NCBI GenBank assembly: GCA_017463105.1
Contig: JAFTPU010000012.1
Span: 1 to 64,000, forward strand
DNA length: 64,000 nt
Direction of reading: 5' to 3'
Source of the DNA: Clostridia bacterium
Lineage (GTDB): Bacteria; Bacillota; Clostridia; Christensenellales; Borkfalkiaceae
The translations under genes were made by a program, and so were the position numbers. The notes beneath the pieces were generated by a model, which worked only from the letters and a program-made list of their open reading frames with translations, did not search any database and was not told the DNA's origin. Shown here piece after piece: positions 15,974-23,894 of this stretch. The stretch's first letter is position 1; the number at the start of each line of letters is the position of its first letter.

Positions 15974-16993
15974 ATGGCAAACGTAAAAGTTGCAATCAAC
16001 GGCTTCGGCCGTATCGGTCGTCTTGCTTTCAGACAGATGTTCGGCGCAGAAGGCTATGAAGTCGTTGCGATCAACGACCTTACCAGCCCCTCGATGCTCG
16101 CACACCTTTTGAAGTACGATTCCGCACAGGGCAGATACGCTCTCGGCGACACCGTTTCGGCTGACGACGAAGCAGGTACGATCACCGTCAACGGCAAAAC
16201 GATCAGAATCTACGCGGAAAAAGACGCGGCTAACTGCCCTTGGGGCGAACTCAACGTAGACGTTGTGCTCGAATGCACCGGCTTCTACACCTCGAAAGCG
16301 AAATCGGAAGCGCACCTCAAAGCCGGCGCGAAGAAAGTCGTTATCTCTGCTCCCGCAGGTAACGATCTTCCCACCATCGTTTACAGCGTAAACGAAAAGA
16401 CCCTTACGAAGAACGACACGATCATCTCCGCCGCTTCTTGCACCACGAACTGTCTTGCTCCCATGGCGAACACCCTGAACAAGCTTTCCAAGATCAAGAA
16501 AGGTTATATGACGACGATCCACGCGTTCACGGGCGACCAAATGGTTCTCGACGGACCTCACCGTAAAGGCGACCTTCGCCGCGCGAGAGCTGCCGCTGTG
16601 AACATCGTTCCCAACTCCACGGGCGCCGCGAAAGCGATCGGTCTCGTTATTCCCGAACTGAACGGCGTTCTCGACGGTTGCGCACAGCGCGTTCCCGTTC
16701 CCACCGGTTCGCTTACCCAGCTCGTTGCGATCTGCGACGGCGAAGTTGACGCGGCTACCGTAAACAACGCGATGAAGGCTGCGGCTTCCGCTTCCTTCGG
16801 TTACACGGAAGAAGAACTCGTTTCCTCCGACATCATCGGTATCACCTACGGTTCGCTCTTCGACGCTACGCAGACGAAGTGCATGCCCATGGGCGACGGC
16901 ACCACCCTCGTTAAGGTCGTTTCTTGGTACGATAACGAAAACTCCTACACGAGCCAGATGGTCAGAACGATTAAATACTTCGCAGAACTTTAA
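15974..16993 (+). CDS. gap: Glyceraldehyde-3-phosphate dehydrogenase, type I
   Basis: This NAD-dependent phosphorylating enzyme of glycolysis starts with an NAD-binding Rossmann segment ([19 protein letters not shown]) in a 339-residue product. The catalytic cysteine is in [12 protein letters not shown]. The phosphate-binding [25 protein letters not shown] and the C-terminal [23 protein letters not shown] are canonical. The ATG at 15974 has GGAGG nine bases upstream; the longer upstream frame has no support. Codon use is strongly biased, as expected for a highly expressed gene. Confidence 0.98.
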   Translation: MANVKVAINGFGRIGRLAFRQMFGAEGYEVVAINDLTSPSMLAHLLKYDSAQGRYALGDTVSADDEAGTITVNGKTIRIYAEKDAANCPWGELNVDVVLECTGFYTSKAKSEAHLKAGAKKVVISAPAGNDLPTIVYSVNEKTLTKNDTIISAASCTTNCLAPMANTLNKLSKIKKGYMTTIHAFTGDQMVLDGPHRKGDLRRARAAAVNIVPNSTGAAKAIGLVIPELNGVLDGCAQRVPVPTGSLTQLVAICDGEVDAATVNNAMKAAASASFGYTEEELVSSDIIGITYGSLFDATQTKCMPMGDGTTLVKVVSWYDNENSYTSQMVRTIKYFAEL

Positions 16994-17013
16994 TCGACCG
17001 AAAAAATAAAAAA

Positions 17014-17046
17014 GCTCCCCCGACGACGCGTCGGGGGTTGTTTTTT
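17014..17046 (+). terminator. Terminator of gap
   Basis: CCCCCGACG-acg-CGTCGGGGG followed by a T-rich run (TTGTTTTTT). Confidence 0.9.
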
Positions 17047-17072
17047 GTTAAATTTTATGCTATACTGATTAT

Positions 17073-17606
17073 ATGAAATACGATTACAAGACTCTCTACG
17101 AAAAAAACGCGGCTTTTTACAACGCGCGTCCGAAGGCAAAACAAGCGTTGCTTGTTTTCAACCTCCTTTTTACGCTCGTGTTTTTTCTCGCGTACGGCGC
17201 GCTTGCCGTCGATTCGTTGATCTCCCCCGACCGTTTCGGCGTAACGGACACGGTGAAAATACTCGGGATCCCCGCGCTCTGCGTATTTTTGGTGACGGTT
17301 TTACGACTTGCCGTCAACCGTCCCCGCCCGTACAGCGAAGCGGGCGCGAAGATCGAGCCGCTTCTCAAAAAGCACGGGGCGCAGGACAAATCGTTTCCCA
17401 GCCGACATATCTCCTGTGCGTTTGTGATCGCGTTCGTGTTTTTGCCTTACAAAGTATTCGGCGCGGCGATTTGGGTCGGCGCAACGTTGCTCGTGCTTGC
17501 ATGCGTGCTCGCCTATATCCGTTTCGCACTCGGCTTGCACTATCCCTCCGACCTCGTCGGCGGCGCGGCGTTGGCTTTTTTCTGTTCTCTGCTTTTATTG
17601 ATCTGA
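17073..17606 (+). CDS. PAP2-family membrane phosphatase
   Basis: The 177-residue multi-pass membrane protein has the three PAP2 signature motifs in order: RLAVNRPRPYS (motif 1 RP), SFPSRHISCAF (motif 2 PSRH) and RFALGLHYPSDLVGG (motif 3, with catalytic His). Such enzymes dephosphorylate lipid phosphates such as undecaprenyl pyrophosphate or phosphatidic acid; the substrate here cannot be read from sequence. It is a single gene between terminators. Confidence 0.85.
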   Translation: MKYDYKTLYEKNAAFYNARPKAKQALLVFNLLFTLVFFLAYGALAVDSLISPDRFGVTDTVKILGIPALCVFLVTVLRLAVNRPRPYSEAGAKIEPLLKKHGAQDKSFPSRHISCAFVIAFVFLPYKVFGAAIWVGATLLVLACVLAYIRFALGLHYPSDLVGGAALAFFCSLLLLI

Positions 17607-17619
17607 ACGAATAAAATAT

Positions 17620-17648
17620 AAACGGCTCGTTTGATACGAGCCGTTTTC
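17620..17648. terminator. Bidirectional terminator between PAP2 gene and ksgA
   Basis: AAACGGCTCGT-ttgat-ACGAGCCGTTTT, flanked by A/T on both sides and serving the two converging genes. Confidence 0.85.
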
Positions 17649-17649
17649 G

Positions 17650-18492
17650 TTATGCCTGTATGATCCCGTTGTCGATCAGCGCGTCCGTTAAAACGGCAAG
17701 CCGTTGCGGGGAAAGCGTTTCCCCACGCGCCTTTTCCTCCACGCCCGCTTGGGCGAGTATGCGTTTCGCCGTCTCCCTGTCGATTTTAAAGAAATTGACG
17801 AGATTGTTTTCCAGCGTTTTTCTGCGGTTGAGGAACGCGCATTTCACCGTCTGACGGTAGGCTTTTTCGCTTTTGACCGATATCCTGCCCCGTTGAAAGG
17901 TGATCTTGACGACGGCGGAATCGACGTTGGGACGGGGGTAGAACATATTGCGCGAAACGCGTTTTACGATCTTCGCCTCGCCTTTTAAAGCGATGCCCGC
18001 CGTAATTGCGCCGTATTCGGGCGTGTCCTCACGCGCGCAAAACCGTTCGGCGACCTCCTCCTGCACCATGATCGAAAGCCCCTGCACTTTTTCGCCCTCT
18101 TCGAGGAGCTTGGTGACGAGCGGCGTAGTGATATAATAAGGAAGGTTCGCGACGACGGTATATTCGCCGATCTCCGCCTCCAGCTCGGGCAAATTTATTT
18201 TATTGAAATCGCGGAAGATCACTTCCACGTTTTCCAAACCCGCCAGCGTTTCGGCAAGCACGGGTTGCAGGTCTTTGTCGACGTCGAACGCGTACACTCT
18301 TTTCGCCTTTTCCGCGATCGCACGGGTGAGCGTACCCGCCCCGCAACCGATCTCCACCACCGTCGTGTTTTCGTCTATGCCCGACGCGGTAACGATCGAG
18401 GAAAGCAGGTTGTTGTCGGATATGAAGTTCTGACCGAACTGTTTTTTAAATAGAAAACCGTGCTTTTGCAGGGTGGTGCGTAAGTCTTGCAT
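17650..18492 (-). CDS. rsmA: 16S rRNA (adenine(1518)/(1519)-N6)-dimethyltransferase
   Basis: KsgA/RsmA dimethylates two adjacent adenines in the 3' helix of 16S rRNA late in 30S assembly. The 280-residue protein has the N-terminal FLFKKQFGQNFISDNNLL, the SAM-binding VVEIGCGAGTLTRAIAEKAKRVYAFDVD, the catalytic NLPYYITTPLV and a C-terminal helical domain. It is the last gene of metG-tatD-radical SAM-ksgA on the minus strand, 21 bp after the radical SAM stop. Confidence 0.97.
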   Translation of the reverse strand: MQDLRTTLQKHGFLFKKQFGQNFISDNNLLSSIVTASGIDENTTVVEIGCGAGTLTRAIAEKAKRVYAFDVDKDLQPVLAETLAGLENVEVIFRDFNKINLPELEAEIGEYTVVANLPYYITTPLVTKLLEEGEKVQGLSIMVQEEVAERFCAREDTPEYGAITAGIALKGEAKIVKRVSRNMFYPRPNVDSAVVKITFQRGRISVKSEKAYRQTVKCAFLNRRKTLENNLVNFFKIDRETAKRILAQAGVEEKARGETLSPQRLAVLTDALIDNGIIQA

Positions 18493-18513
18493 TGAAAAAT
18501 TCCTTGTTAGAGT

Positions 18514-19407
18514 TTACGAATCCTGTATATACTTTCGAACGTAAAGCGGTATTTTCACGCTTTCCGCAAGGCGTTTGCACGCTTCGACTTCCTCCTCGCC
18601 GATACAATCGACGATGGAGAAGCGGCAGGAAACGCCGTTTTTGCGGCAGAGTTTGGCAAACTCGATCAGTCCGTCGAACGCCGCTTCCTTGAATTGCGAA
18701 CGGCAGATCTTCTGATATTTTTCCTGACAGGAGGCGTTGAGCGAGATATTCACGAAATCGATCTTGCCTTTCAGCTCGGGTACGATATCGCGTTTATTGA
18801 TGAGGTTACCCTGACCGTTGGTATTGAGGCGGGTCTTTAAACCCTTTTCGTGGAAGAAATCGCACAGCGCGGTCATTTCCGCCACCTTATAGGTAGGCTC
18901 GCCGAAGCCGCAGAAAACGACCTCCTTGAAGCGGGAAAGATCGCCGAAGCCGTTCACGGCGGAGATCACCTTTTCGGGCGTGGGATCGCCGTGCTTCAAC
19001 CACAGATAATTGCCGTAATAGCTCGCGCGCTCGTTTCTTACGCAGAAATCGCAACCGTTCGAGCATTTGTTGGTAAGGTTGATATACAGATTCCCGTCCA
19101 GCGTGTACGCGTAGGTATCCTTGCGCCCGTCGTCGGGTTGCTTGTTTTGTTGGTTTTTCTGCTTATTCTTCTTGCCGCCGCCCTGTTTTTGGGGATTGGG
19201 CTTGTTTGGATTGTTTTGCGTGGGGCGGGAGGCGTTCTGCGGCTGACTCTGCGCCTGTTGTGCCTGTTGCGCCTGTGCGGGCGTGTTGTTGCCCTGACCG
19301 CCGCCGCTCTTATGCTTTTTGCGGCGTCTGCGGCGACCGCCGCCGTTACCGCCCGCTTGGTTTTGTCCGCTTGCTTGCGGATCTAAATTTTTCTTTTCTT
19401 CTTCCAT
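18514..19407 (-). CDS. TatD-associated radical SAM protein with low-complexity N-terminus
   Basis: The radical SAM core (about 95-297) carries the 4Fe-4S motif Cys-x3-Cys-x2-Cys in LTNKCSNGCDFCVRN. A GEPTYK motif and the TRLNTNGQGNLINKRD strand follow. The first 90 residues are a Gln/Asn/Gly/Lys-rich disordered segment (GGGRRRRRKKHKSGGGQGNNT and QQAQQAQ runs). A radical SAM protein next to tatD is a recognised Firmicutes arrangement, but its reaction is unknown to me. It lies 18 bp after tatD and takes the place where rnmV often stands between tatD and ksgA. Confidence 0.82.
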   Translation of the reverse strand: MEEEKKNLDPQASGQNQAGGNGGGRRRRRKKHKSGGGQGNNTPAQAQQAQQAQSQPQNASRPTQNNPNKPNPQKQGGGKKNKQKNQQNKQPDDGRKDTYAYTLDGNLYINLTNKCSNGCDFCVRNERASYYGNYLWLKHGDPTPEKVISAVNGFGDLSRFKEVVFCGFGEPTYKVAEMTALCDFFHEKGLKTRLNTNGQGNLINKRDIVPELKGKIDFVNISLNASCQEKYQKICRSQFKEAAFDGLIEFAKLCRKNGVSCRFSIVDCIGEEEVEACKRLAESVKIPLYVRKYIQDS

Positions 19408-19425
19408 ATTCTTTATCCTGCTTGA

Positions 19426-20211
19426 TTATTTGAGTTTGAAAAACAACGTTTTCGCGTTTTCGCAGATGCGGTCTGCGAGGCTTTGCGTATCTTCTCCGCG
19501 TAGCTCGGCGAGCCGCGCCGTCACGAACGGGATATTTTTCGGTTCGTTGGGAAAGGTTCCCCGAAAGGGCGCGGGCGTTAAATACGGGCAATCCGTTTCC
19601 GACAAAATGCGGGGGGCAGGTATGCGTTGAACGCTTTCCCACACCTTTTTCGCGTTTTTGAACGTCGAAGTTCCGCCGAAGGAAAAATACAGCCCCAGCT
19701 TCAAAAATCTGTCCGACATTTCGGGGGAATACGAATAGCAGTGCATTACGCCGCTCTTTTGCAAAAGCTCCGCGTGCGCCTCCAGAATTTCAACGGTGTC
19801 CTGCGCCGCGTCGCGACTGTGCAGCACGACGGGCAAGCCCGCCTCGTCCGCCAAGCGAAGCTGACGGATAAACAGCTCCTTTTGCATTTCCTTGGGCGGA
19901 TTGTCGTCGAAGTGATAATCGAGCCCGATCTCGCCGACGGCAACGCATTTTTCATGCGACAAAAGCGCGGCGATCTTATCGAGGTCGCCCTCTTTGTATT
20001 TGTGCAATTCGCTCGGATGAAAGCCCGCGCAAAAATACACGTTTTCGAAACGGTCGGAGATCTCGGCGGAAATGCGGGAGGAATCGAGGTCGAAGCCCGA
20101 ACAGACGATCTTCCCGACGCCGTTTTCTTCCGCGCGTTTTATCACCGACTCCACCCCGCCGAGCCCGTCGTATTCGTCGCCCGTGAGGTGGCAATGCACG
20201 TCTATGAACAT
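19426..20211 (-). CDS. tatD: TatD-family metal-dependent deoxyribonuclease
   Basis: The 261-residue TIM-barrel hydrolase starts MFIDVHCHLTGDEYDG, with the metal-binding HxH. Further family motifs are GEIGLDYHFDD, VLHSRDAAQDTVEIL, GVMHCYSYSPEMSDRFL and SETDCPYLTPAPFRG. TatD enzymes are 3'-5' exonucleases implicated in repair and turnover. The ATG at 20209-20211 has GGAGAAAC upstream; an extended start overlapping metG is unlikely. The stretch QRIPAPRIL in the barrel is encoded by an exact copy of the repeated 17-base motif (19612-19628). Confidence 0.93.
   Translation of the reverse strand: MFIDVHCHLTGDEYDGLGGVESVIKRAEENGVGKIVCSGFDLDSSRISAEISDRFENVYFCAGFHPSELHKYKEGDLDKIAALLSHEKCVAVGEIGLDYHFDDNPPKEMQKELFIRQLRLADEAGLPVVLHSRDAAQDTVEILEAHAELLQKSGVMHCYSYSPEMSDRFLKLGLYFSFGGTSTFKNAKKVWESVQRIPAPRILSETDCPYLTPAPFRGTFPNEPKNIPFVTARLAELRGEDTQSLADRICENAKTLFFKLK
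19612..19628 (+). repeat. 17-base motif GGGGGCAGGTATGCGTT, copy in tatD
   Basis: Exact copy on the plus strand inside tatD (minus strand gene), coding QRIPAP. Confidence 0.8.
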
Positions 20212-20224
20212 AGTTTCTCCGTTC

Positions 20225-22192
20225 TTAACCCAAGTTTGCCCCGCTGGCAACGTCTTTATCCGGCACGATCAACGACAGGTTGCCGTTTTCGTCCTCCGCC
20301 GCCAGAATCATACCCTCCGACAATACGCCGCACACCTTTCTCGGGGCGAGGTTGGTGACGAACACCACCTTTTTGCCCACCATTTCTTCGGGCTTGTAAT
20401 GCTTCGCGATACCCGACACGATCGAACGCACCTCGTCCCCGAATTTCACCGTTTCGTGCAACAGCTTCGAGGATTTGGGCACCGCCTCGCACGCGACAAT
20501 CTCGCCTACGCGGAGCTGCACTTTTGCGAAATCGTCAAAGCTGATCTCGGGCACTTTCTCCTCCTGCTTTTCCTCCGCTTTTGCGGGCGCGCTTGCCGCG
20601 TTGGCTTCCGCGATCTGCGCCGCGACGATCTTGTCGATCTCGGGCTGTAGGGTCTTGAAATCGATACGCGCGAACAGGGGCGGGATCGCCTTCACCGTCA
20701 CGCTTTCCCTTGCGCCGAACGACGAACATTCCTCGAGCGTTCTGCTCGTTCCGCCGAACGCTTCGAATATCTTCGCGCTCGTTTCGGGCATGAAGCTGTC
20801 GAGAAGGGACGCGCCGATTTGGATCGCTTCGGAAAGATTGTACAATACGTCGTTGAGCCTTTCCTTTTGGCTTTCGTCCTTCGCGAGTGCCCACGGCATC
20901 GTTTCGTCAATGTACTTGTTCGCGCGTCTGAAAAGCGTAAAGATCTCGCTGATCGCGTCCGCGATACGGAGCTCGTCCGCTTTCGCGATCACCTTCGCCG
21001 CCACGCCCGATACCGTCGCTTTGAACTCCGCGTCGGGGTCTTGCTCGTTTGCGGAAAGGGACTTTTTCACGGTGCCGCCGAAATATTTATCGATCATCGC
21101 CACCGTTCTGCTGACGAGGTTGCCCAGCACGTTCGCAAGGTCGGTGTTGAAGCGTTCCGTCACCAGCTCCCACGTGATCTGTCCGTCGTTGTCGAACGGC
21201 ATTTCGTGGAGCACGAAATAGCGCACCGCGTCCACGCCGAAAAGGCGCGTCAGGTCGTCCGCATAGATCACGTTGCCCTTCGATTTACTCATCTTGCCGT
21301 CGCCCATGAGCAGCCACGGGTGCCCGAACACCTGCTTGGGAAGCGGTTCGCCGAGCGCCATGAGGAAAATGGGCCAATAGATGGTGTGGAAACGCAGGAT
21401 ATCCTTGCCGATCAAGTGCAGGTCGGCGGGCCAATATTTTTTATAATTTTCGCCGTGATCGCCGTCCGCGTCGAAACCGAGCCCCGTGACGTAATTCGTA
21501 AGCGCATCCAGCCATACGTATATAACGTGGCGATCGTCGAATTCCACGGGGGCGCCCCACGTGAACGAGGTGCGCGAAACGCACAGATCCTGCAAGCCTT
21601 TCAAAAGGAAATTGTTCATCATCTCGTTCTTTCTCGAGACGGGCTGAATGAATTCGGGGTGCGTATTGATATGCTCGATCAGACGGTCGGCGTATTTGCC
21701 CATTTTAAAGAAATACGCTTCCTCCTTAGCGGGCTTCACCTCTCTGCCGCAATCGGGGCATTTGCCGTCGACGAGCTGGCTCTCCGTCCAAAACGATTCG
21801 CAAGGCGTACAATACATACCCTCGTAATAGCCTTTATAAATATCCCCTTGGTCGTAGAACTTTTTAAATATCTTCGAAACCTGTTTCACGTGCTCGGCGT
21901 CCGTCGTGCGCATGAATTTGTCGTAGGAGGTGCCCATAAGGTCCCAGATCCCCTTGATCTCGCCCGCCACCTTGTCTACGTACTGTTGGGGCGTAACGCC
22001 CGCTTTTTCCGCCTTTTCCTGTATCTTTTGACCGTGCTCGTCCGTGCCCGTTTGGAAGAACACGTCGTAGCCCTGCTTGCGTTTAAACCGCGCTATCGCG
22101 TCCGCCAGCACCGCTTCGTACGTATTTCCGATATGGGGCTTGCCCGAGGTATACGCGATCGCCGTCGTGATATAATAAGGTTTCTTTGCCAT
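20225..22192 (-). CDS. metG: Methionyl-tRNA synthetase
   Basis: MetG charges tRNA-Met. The 655-residue protein has the class I HIGH-type motif KPHIGNTYE, a zinc knuckle with paired cysteines (CTPC ... CPDCG, about 128-148) and KMSKSKGNV for ATP binding. The anticodon domain is followed by a C-terminal OB-fold tRNA-binding domain (about 545-655, FAKVQLRVGEIVACEAVPKSSKLL). The ATG at 22190-22192 is preceded by AAGGAGCAAGAGA. It leads the metG-tatD-radical SAM-ksgA run, 13 bp from tatD. I see no T-box in the leader. Confidence 0.98.
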   Translation of the reverse strand: MAKKPYYITTAIAYTSGKPHIGNTYEAVLADAIARFKRKQGYDVFFQTGTDEHGQKIQEKAEKAGVTPQQYVDKVAGEIKGIWDLMGTSYDKFMRTTDAEHVKQVSKIFKKFYDQGDIYKGYYEGMYCTPCESFWTESQLVDGKCPDCGREVKPAKEEAYFFKMGKYADRLIEHINTHPEFIQPVSRKNEMMNNFLLKGLQDLCVSRTSFTWGAPVEFDDRHVIYVWLDALTNYVTGLGFDADGDHGENYKKYWPADLHLIGKDILRFHTIYWPIFLMALGEPLPKQVFGHPWLLMGDGKMSKSKGNVIYADDLTRLFGVDAVRYFVLHEMPFDNDGQITWELVTERFNTDLANVLGNLVSRTVAMIDKYFGGTVKKSLSANEQDPDAEFKATVSGVAAKVIAKADELRIADAISEIFTLFRRANKYIDETMPWALAKDESQKERLNDVLYNLSEAIQIGASLLDSFMPETSAKIFEAFGGTSRTLEECSSFGARESVTVKAIPPLFARIDFKTLQPEIDKIVAAQIAEANAASAPAKAEEKQEEKVPEISFDDFAKVQLRVGEIVACEAVPKSSKLLHETVKFGDEVRSIVSGIAKHYKPEEMVGKKVVFVTNLAPRKVCGVLSEGMILAAEDENGNLSLIVPDKDVASGANLG

Positions 22193-22273
22193 TCTCTTGC
22201 TCCTTTTTATCAAGTAATAGGTAATAGTGAAAAGTGAATAAGTGCGGAAAGATTATAATTTTTACCGCCGTTT

Positions 22274-22308
22274 TGCATTTCGCATTTCGCATTCTGCATT
22301 TCGCATTT
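22274..22308. repeat. GCATTTC/GCATTCT mini-repeat in the metG leader
   Basis: Five tandem units of the kind TGCATTTCGCATTTCGCATTC. It is the reverse-orientation counterpart of the ATGC-AAA/GA repeats elsewhere in the window and lies between the metG promoter and start. Confidence 0.6.
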
Positions 22309-22341
22309 ACTTGCGACGCATATACAAAGTTTTTCTTTTGT

Positions 22342-22370
22342 ATTATACACCTTTTTTACTTAAAAGTAAA
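22342..22370 (-). promoter_or_regulatory. Promoter of metG
   Basis: TTTACT (22365-22370), 17 bp, TATAAT (22342-22347) on the minus strand. Confidence 0.65.
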
Positions 22371-22435
22371 ATGTTTTTCTTGCCTTAAAAACAAAACGCG
22401 GCATTTTCGGGCGCGGACGAGCATATATTTATGCT

Positions 22436-23050
22436 ATGAACACGCTTTTTGCTATCGTTTTTATCCTGTCCACGGCGATACTTCTTATCCTCTCGCCCGA
22501 TACGTTTTTGTCAACTCTGCTTGCGGGCGCGTCCAAAAGCGCTACCTTGTGTCTTTCCCTGCTTGCTACCTACGCCGTATGGCTGGGTCTCATGAAGGTA
22601 TGGGAGGACTGTGGAATCTCCCGCGGTGTCTCGAAAGGACTCAAGCCCCTTGCCCGTCGGCTGTTTAAAACGGACGACGAGGAGACTCTGAACGCAGTGT
22701 GCATGAATCTTTCCGTAAACCTCCTCGGCATTTCGGGCGCGGCGACCCCGTACGGGATCCGCGCGGCGCAGCTCCTCGACAGATCGGACGAGGCGGAATA
22801 TTCGTCGAGCATGCTGTTCGTTTTAAACGCGACCTCCATTCAACTGATCCCCACCTCCATCATCGGCGTGCGGGTGGCTTTGGGAAGCGCCGCGCCCGCG
22901 GATATCCTGATCCCGACGCTTCTCACGACGGTGTTTTCGACGGTGATCGGCTTGATTTTAACGCGGCTTCTGATCCCGCCCAAGCACGGAAAAAAACGGG
23001 CGCGTACGGAAGAGGTATTCTTCAAAAAGAAGGGGGCAGGTACGCAATGA
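22436..23050 (+). CDS. spmA: Spore maturation protein A
   Basis: SpmA and SpmB are membrane proteins needed for full dehydration of the spore core. The 204-residue protein has several membrane segments and the family motifs LLGISGAATPYGIRAAQLLD and SSSMLFVLNATSIQLIPTSIIGVRV (gate/nucleoside-recognition domain). The start is the ATG at 22436, but no good ribosome site is seen; GCATATATTTATGC lies just before it. Its stop overlaps the spmB start (ATGA). The last codons lie in a degenerate copy of the 17-base motif. Confidence 0.93.
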   Translation: MNTLFAIVFILSTAILLILSPDTFLSTLLAGASKSATLCLSLLATYAVWLGLMKVWEDCGISRGVSKGLKPLARRLFKTDDEETLNAVCMNLSVNLLGISGAATPYGIRAAQLLDRSDEAEYSSSMLFVLNATSIQLIPTSIIGVRVALGSAAPADILIPTLLTTVFSTVIGLILTRLLIPPKHGKKRARTEEVFFKKKGAGTQ

Positions 23051-23562
23051 ATTACGTTCTCGCCCTCCTTGTCCCCGCGATTTTTCTCGCGTCGTTCGTT
23101 TTTGCTCTGTTTAAAAAAGTGAAGCTTTACGACAGCTTCACGGAGGGTATGAAGGGCGCGATCCCGCTGATAATTTCGATCTTTCCCTATATCGCCTCGG
23201 TAACGATGCTTTCGCTTCTTTTACGGGAAAGCGGGTTGGAAAGCAAGCTGATAGCACTGCTCGCGCCTATGTTCGAGCTGCTGGGCGTGCCCGAAGAGAT
23301 CGCCCCGCTGATCTTCGTCAAGCCACTTTCGGGGAGCGGCGCGATCGCCGTCCTGTCCGATATTTTGAACCGCTACGGCGTGGATAGCTATATCGCCCGC
23401 TGTGCGTGCGTGGCGTACGGCTCGTCGGAAACGATCTTTTATATCGGCGCGGTATATTTTGCGGGCTTGAAGCGAAAGAAGCTGACTCTTGCGTTGACGA
23501 TCTCCGTCGTTTCCTATCTTCTCTCGCTCTTACTGTGTTGCGCACTCTGTCGTATCATGTAA
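23047..23562 (+). CDS. spmB: Spore maturation protein B
   Basis: This is the partner of SpmA. The 171-residue integral membrane protein contains FTEGMKGAIPLIISIFPYIASVTMLSLLLRESG, the conserved FVKPLSGSGAIAVLSDIL and ACVAYGSSETIFYIGAVYFAG. Translation starts at the ATG at 23047, which overlaps the spmA stop by four bases, with GGGGGCAGG as ribosome site. A longer upstream frame would run through spmA and is not real. Confidence 0.95.
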   Translation: MNYVLALLVPAIFLASFVFALFKKVKLYDSFTEGMKGAIPLIISIFPYIASVTMLSLLLRESGLESKLIALLAPMFELLGVPEEIAPLIFVKPLSGSGAIAVLSDILNRYGVDSYIARCACVAYGSSETIFYIGAVYFAGLKRKKLTLALTISVVSYLLSLLLCCALCRIM

Positions 23563-23665
23563 AAAAATGTTGAAAAATTACATTTTTTGCGCGATTATCA
23601 TACTTTTAAAATTTTTTGGAAAAGTTAAAAAATTTTCTTTACTTTTTAAATCGGGCGTGATAAAA

Positions 23666-23810
23666 TATACTTGTAAATCGGTTGTGGATAACCGAACTGA
23701 AACAGCTCATCATTTTCCCCCTTATCATATAGGTAACCGCCTTGGAGTCGCAAGATTCCGAGGCGGTTATCGTTTATGAAAAACAAGAAGCAGACGCTTC
23801 TTGTTTTTTG
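23666..23810 (+). ncRNA. Candidate small structured RNA
   Basis: A TATACT -10-like element (23666-23671, with only a weak -35) is followed by about 130 nt with no frame. This stretch has a GGTT/AACC hairpin around 23680-23695 and a long stem AACCGCCT...AGGCGGTT (23734-23768). It ends in a strong terminator AACAAGAAGC-agac-GCTTCTTGTT plus TTTTTT (23781-23808). The layout matches an independent small RNA. It recalls the antisense RNA of type I toxin-antitoxin loci, but I find no toxin frame on the other strand. Confidence 0.4.
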
Positions 23811-23814
23811 AATA

Positions 23815-23894
23815 CGGAGTGCGGAATATCGAATGCGGAATGATAGGATCTTTTTTAATTTCTCCCGCAATTCCGCACTCCGCATTCCGCATTT
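23815..23894. repeat. TGCGGAAT mini-repeat, inverted pair
   Basis: Units GAGTGCGGAATATCGAATGC and ATTCCGCACTCCGCATTCCG face each other across about 30 bp, giving a large imperfect hairpin just after glmM. Confidence 0.6.

Noticed and set aside
22193..22335. T-box or SAM riboswitch upstream of metG
   Set aside because: No T-box core (AGGGTGGNACCGCG) or SAM-type stems; the leader mainly holds mini-repeats.
23646..23885. Minus-strand frame across the candidate small RNA
   Set aside because: No usable start context, interrupted by hairpins, and no recognised protein pattern.
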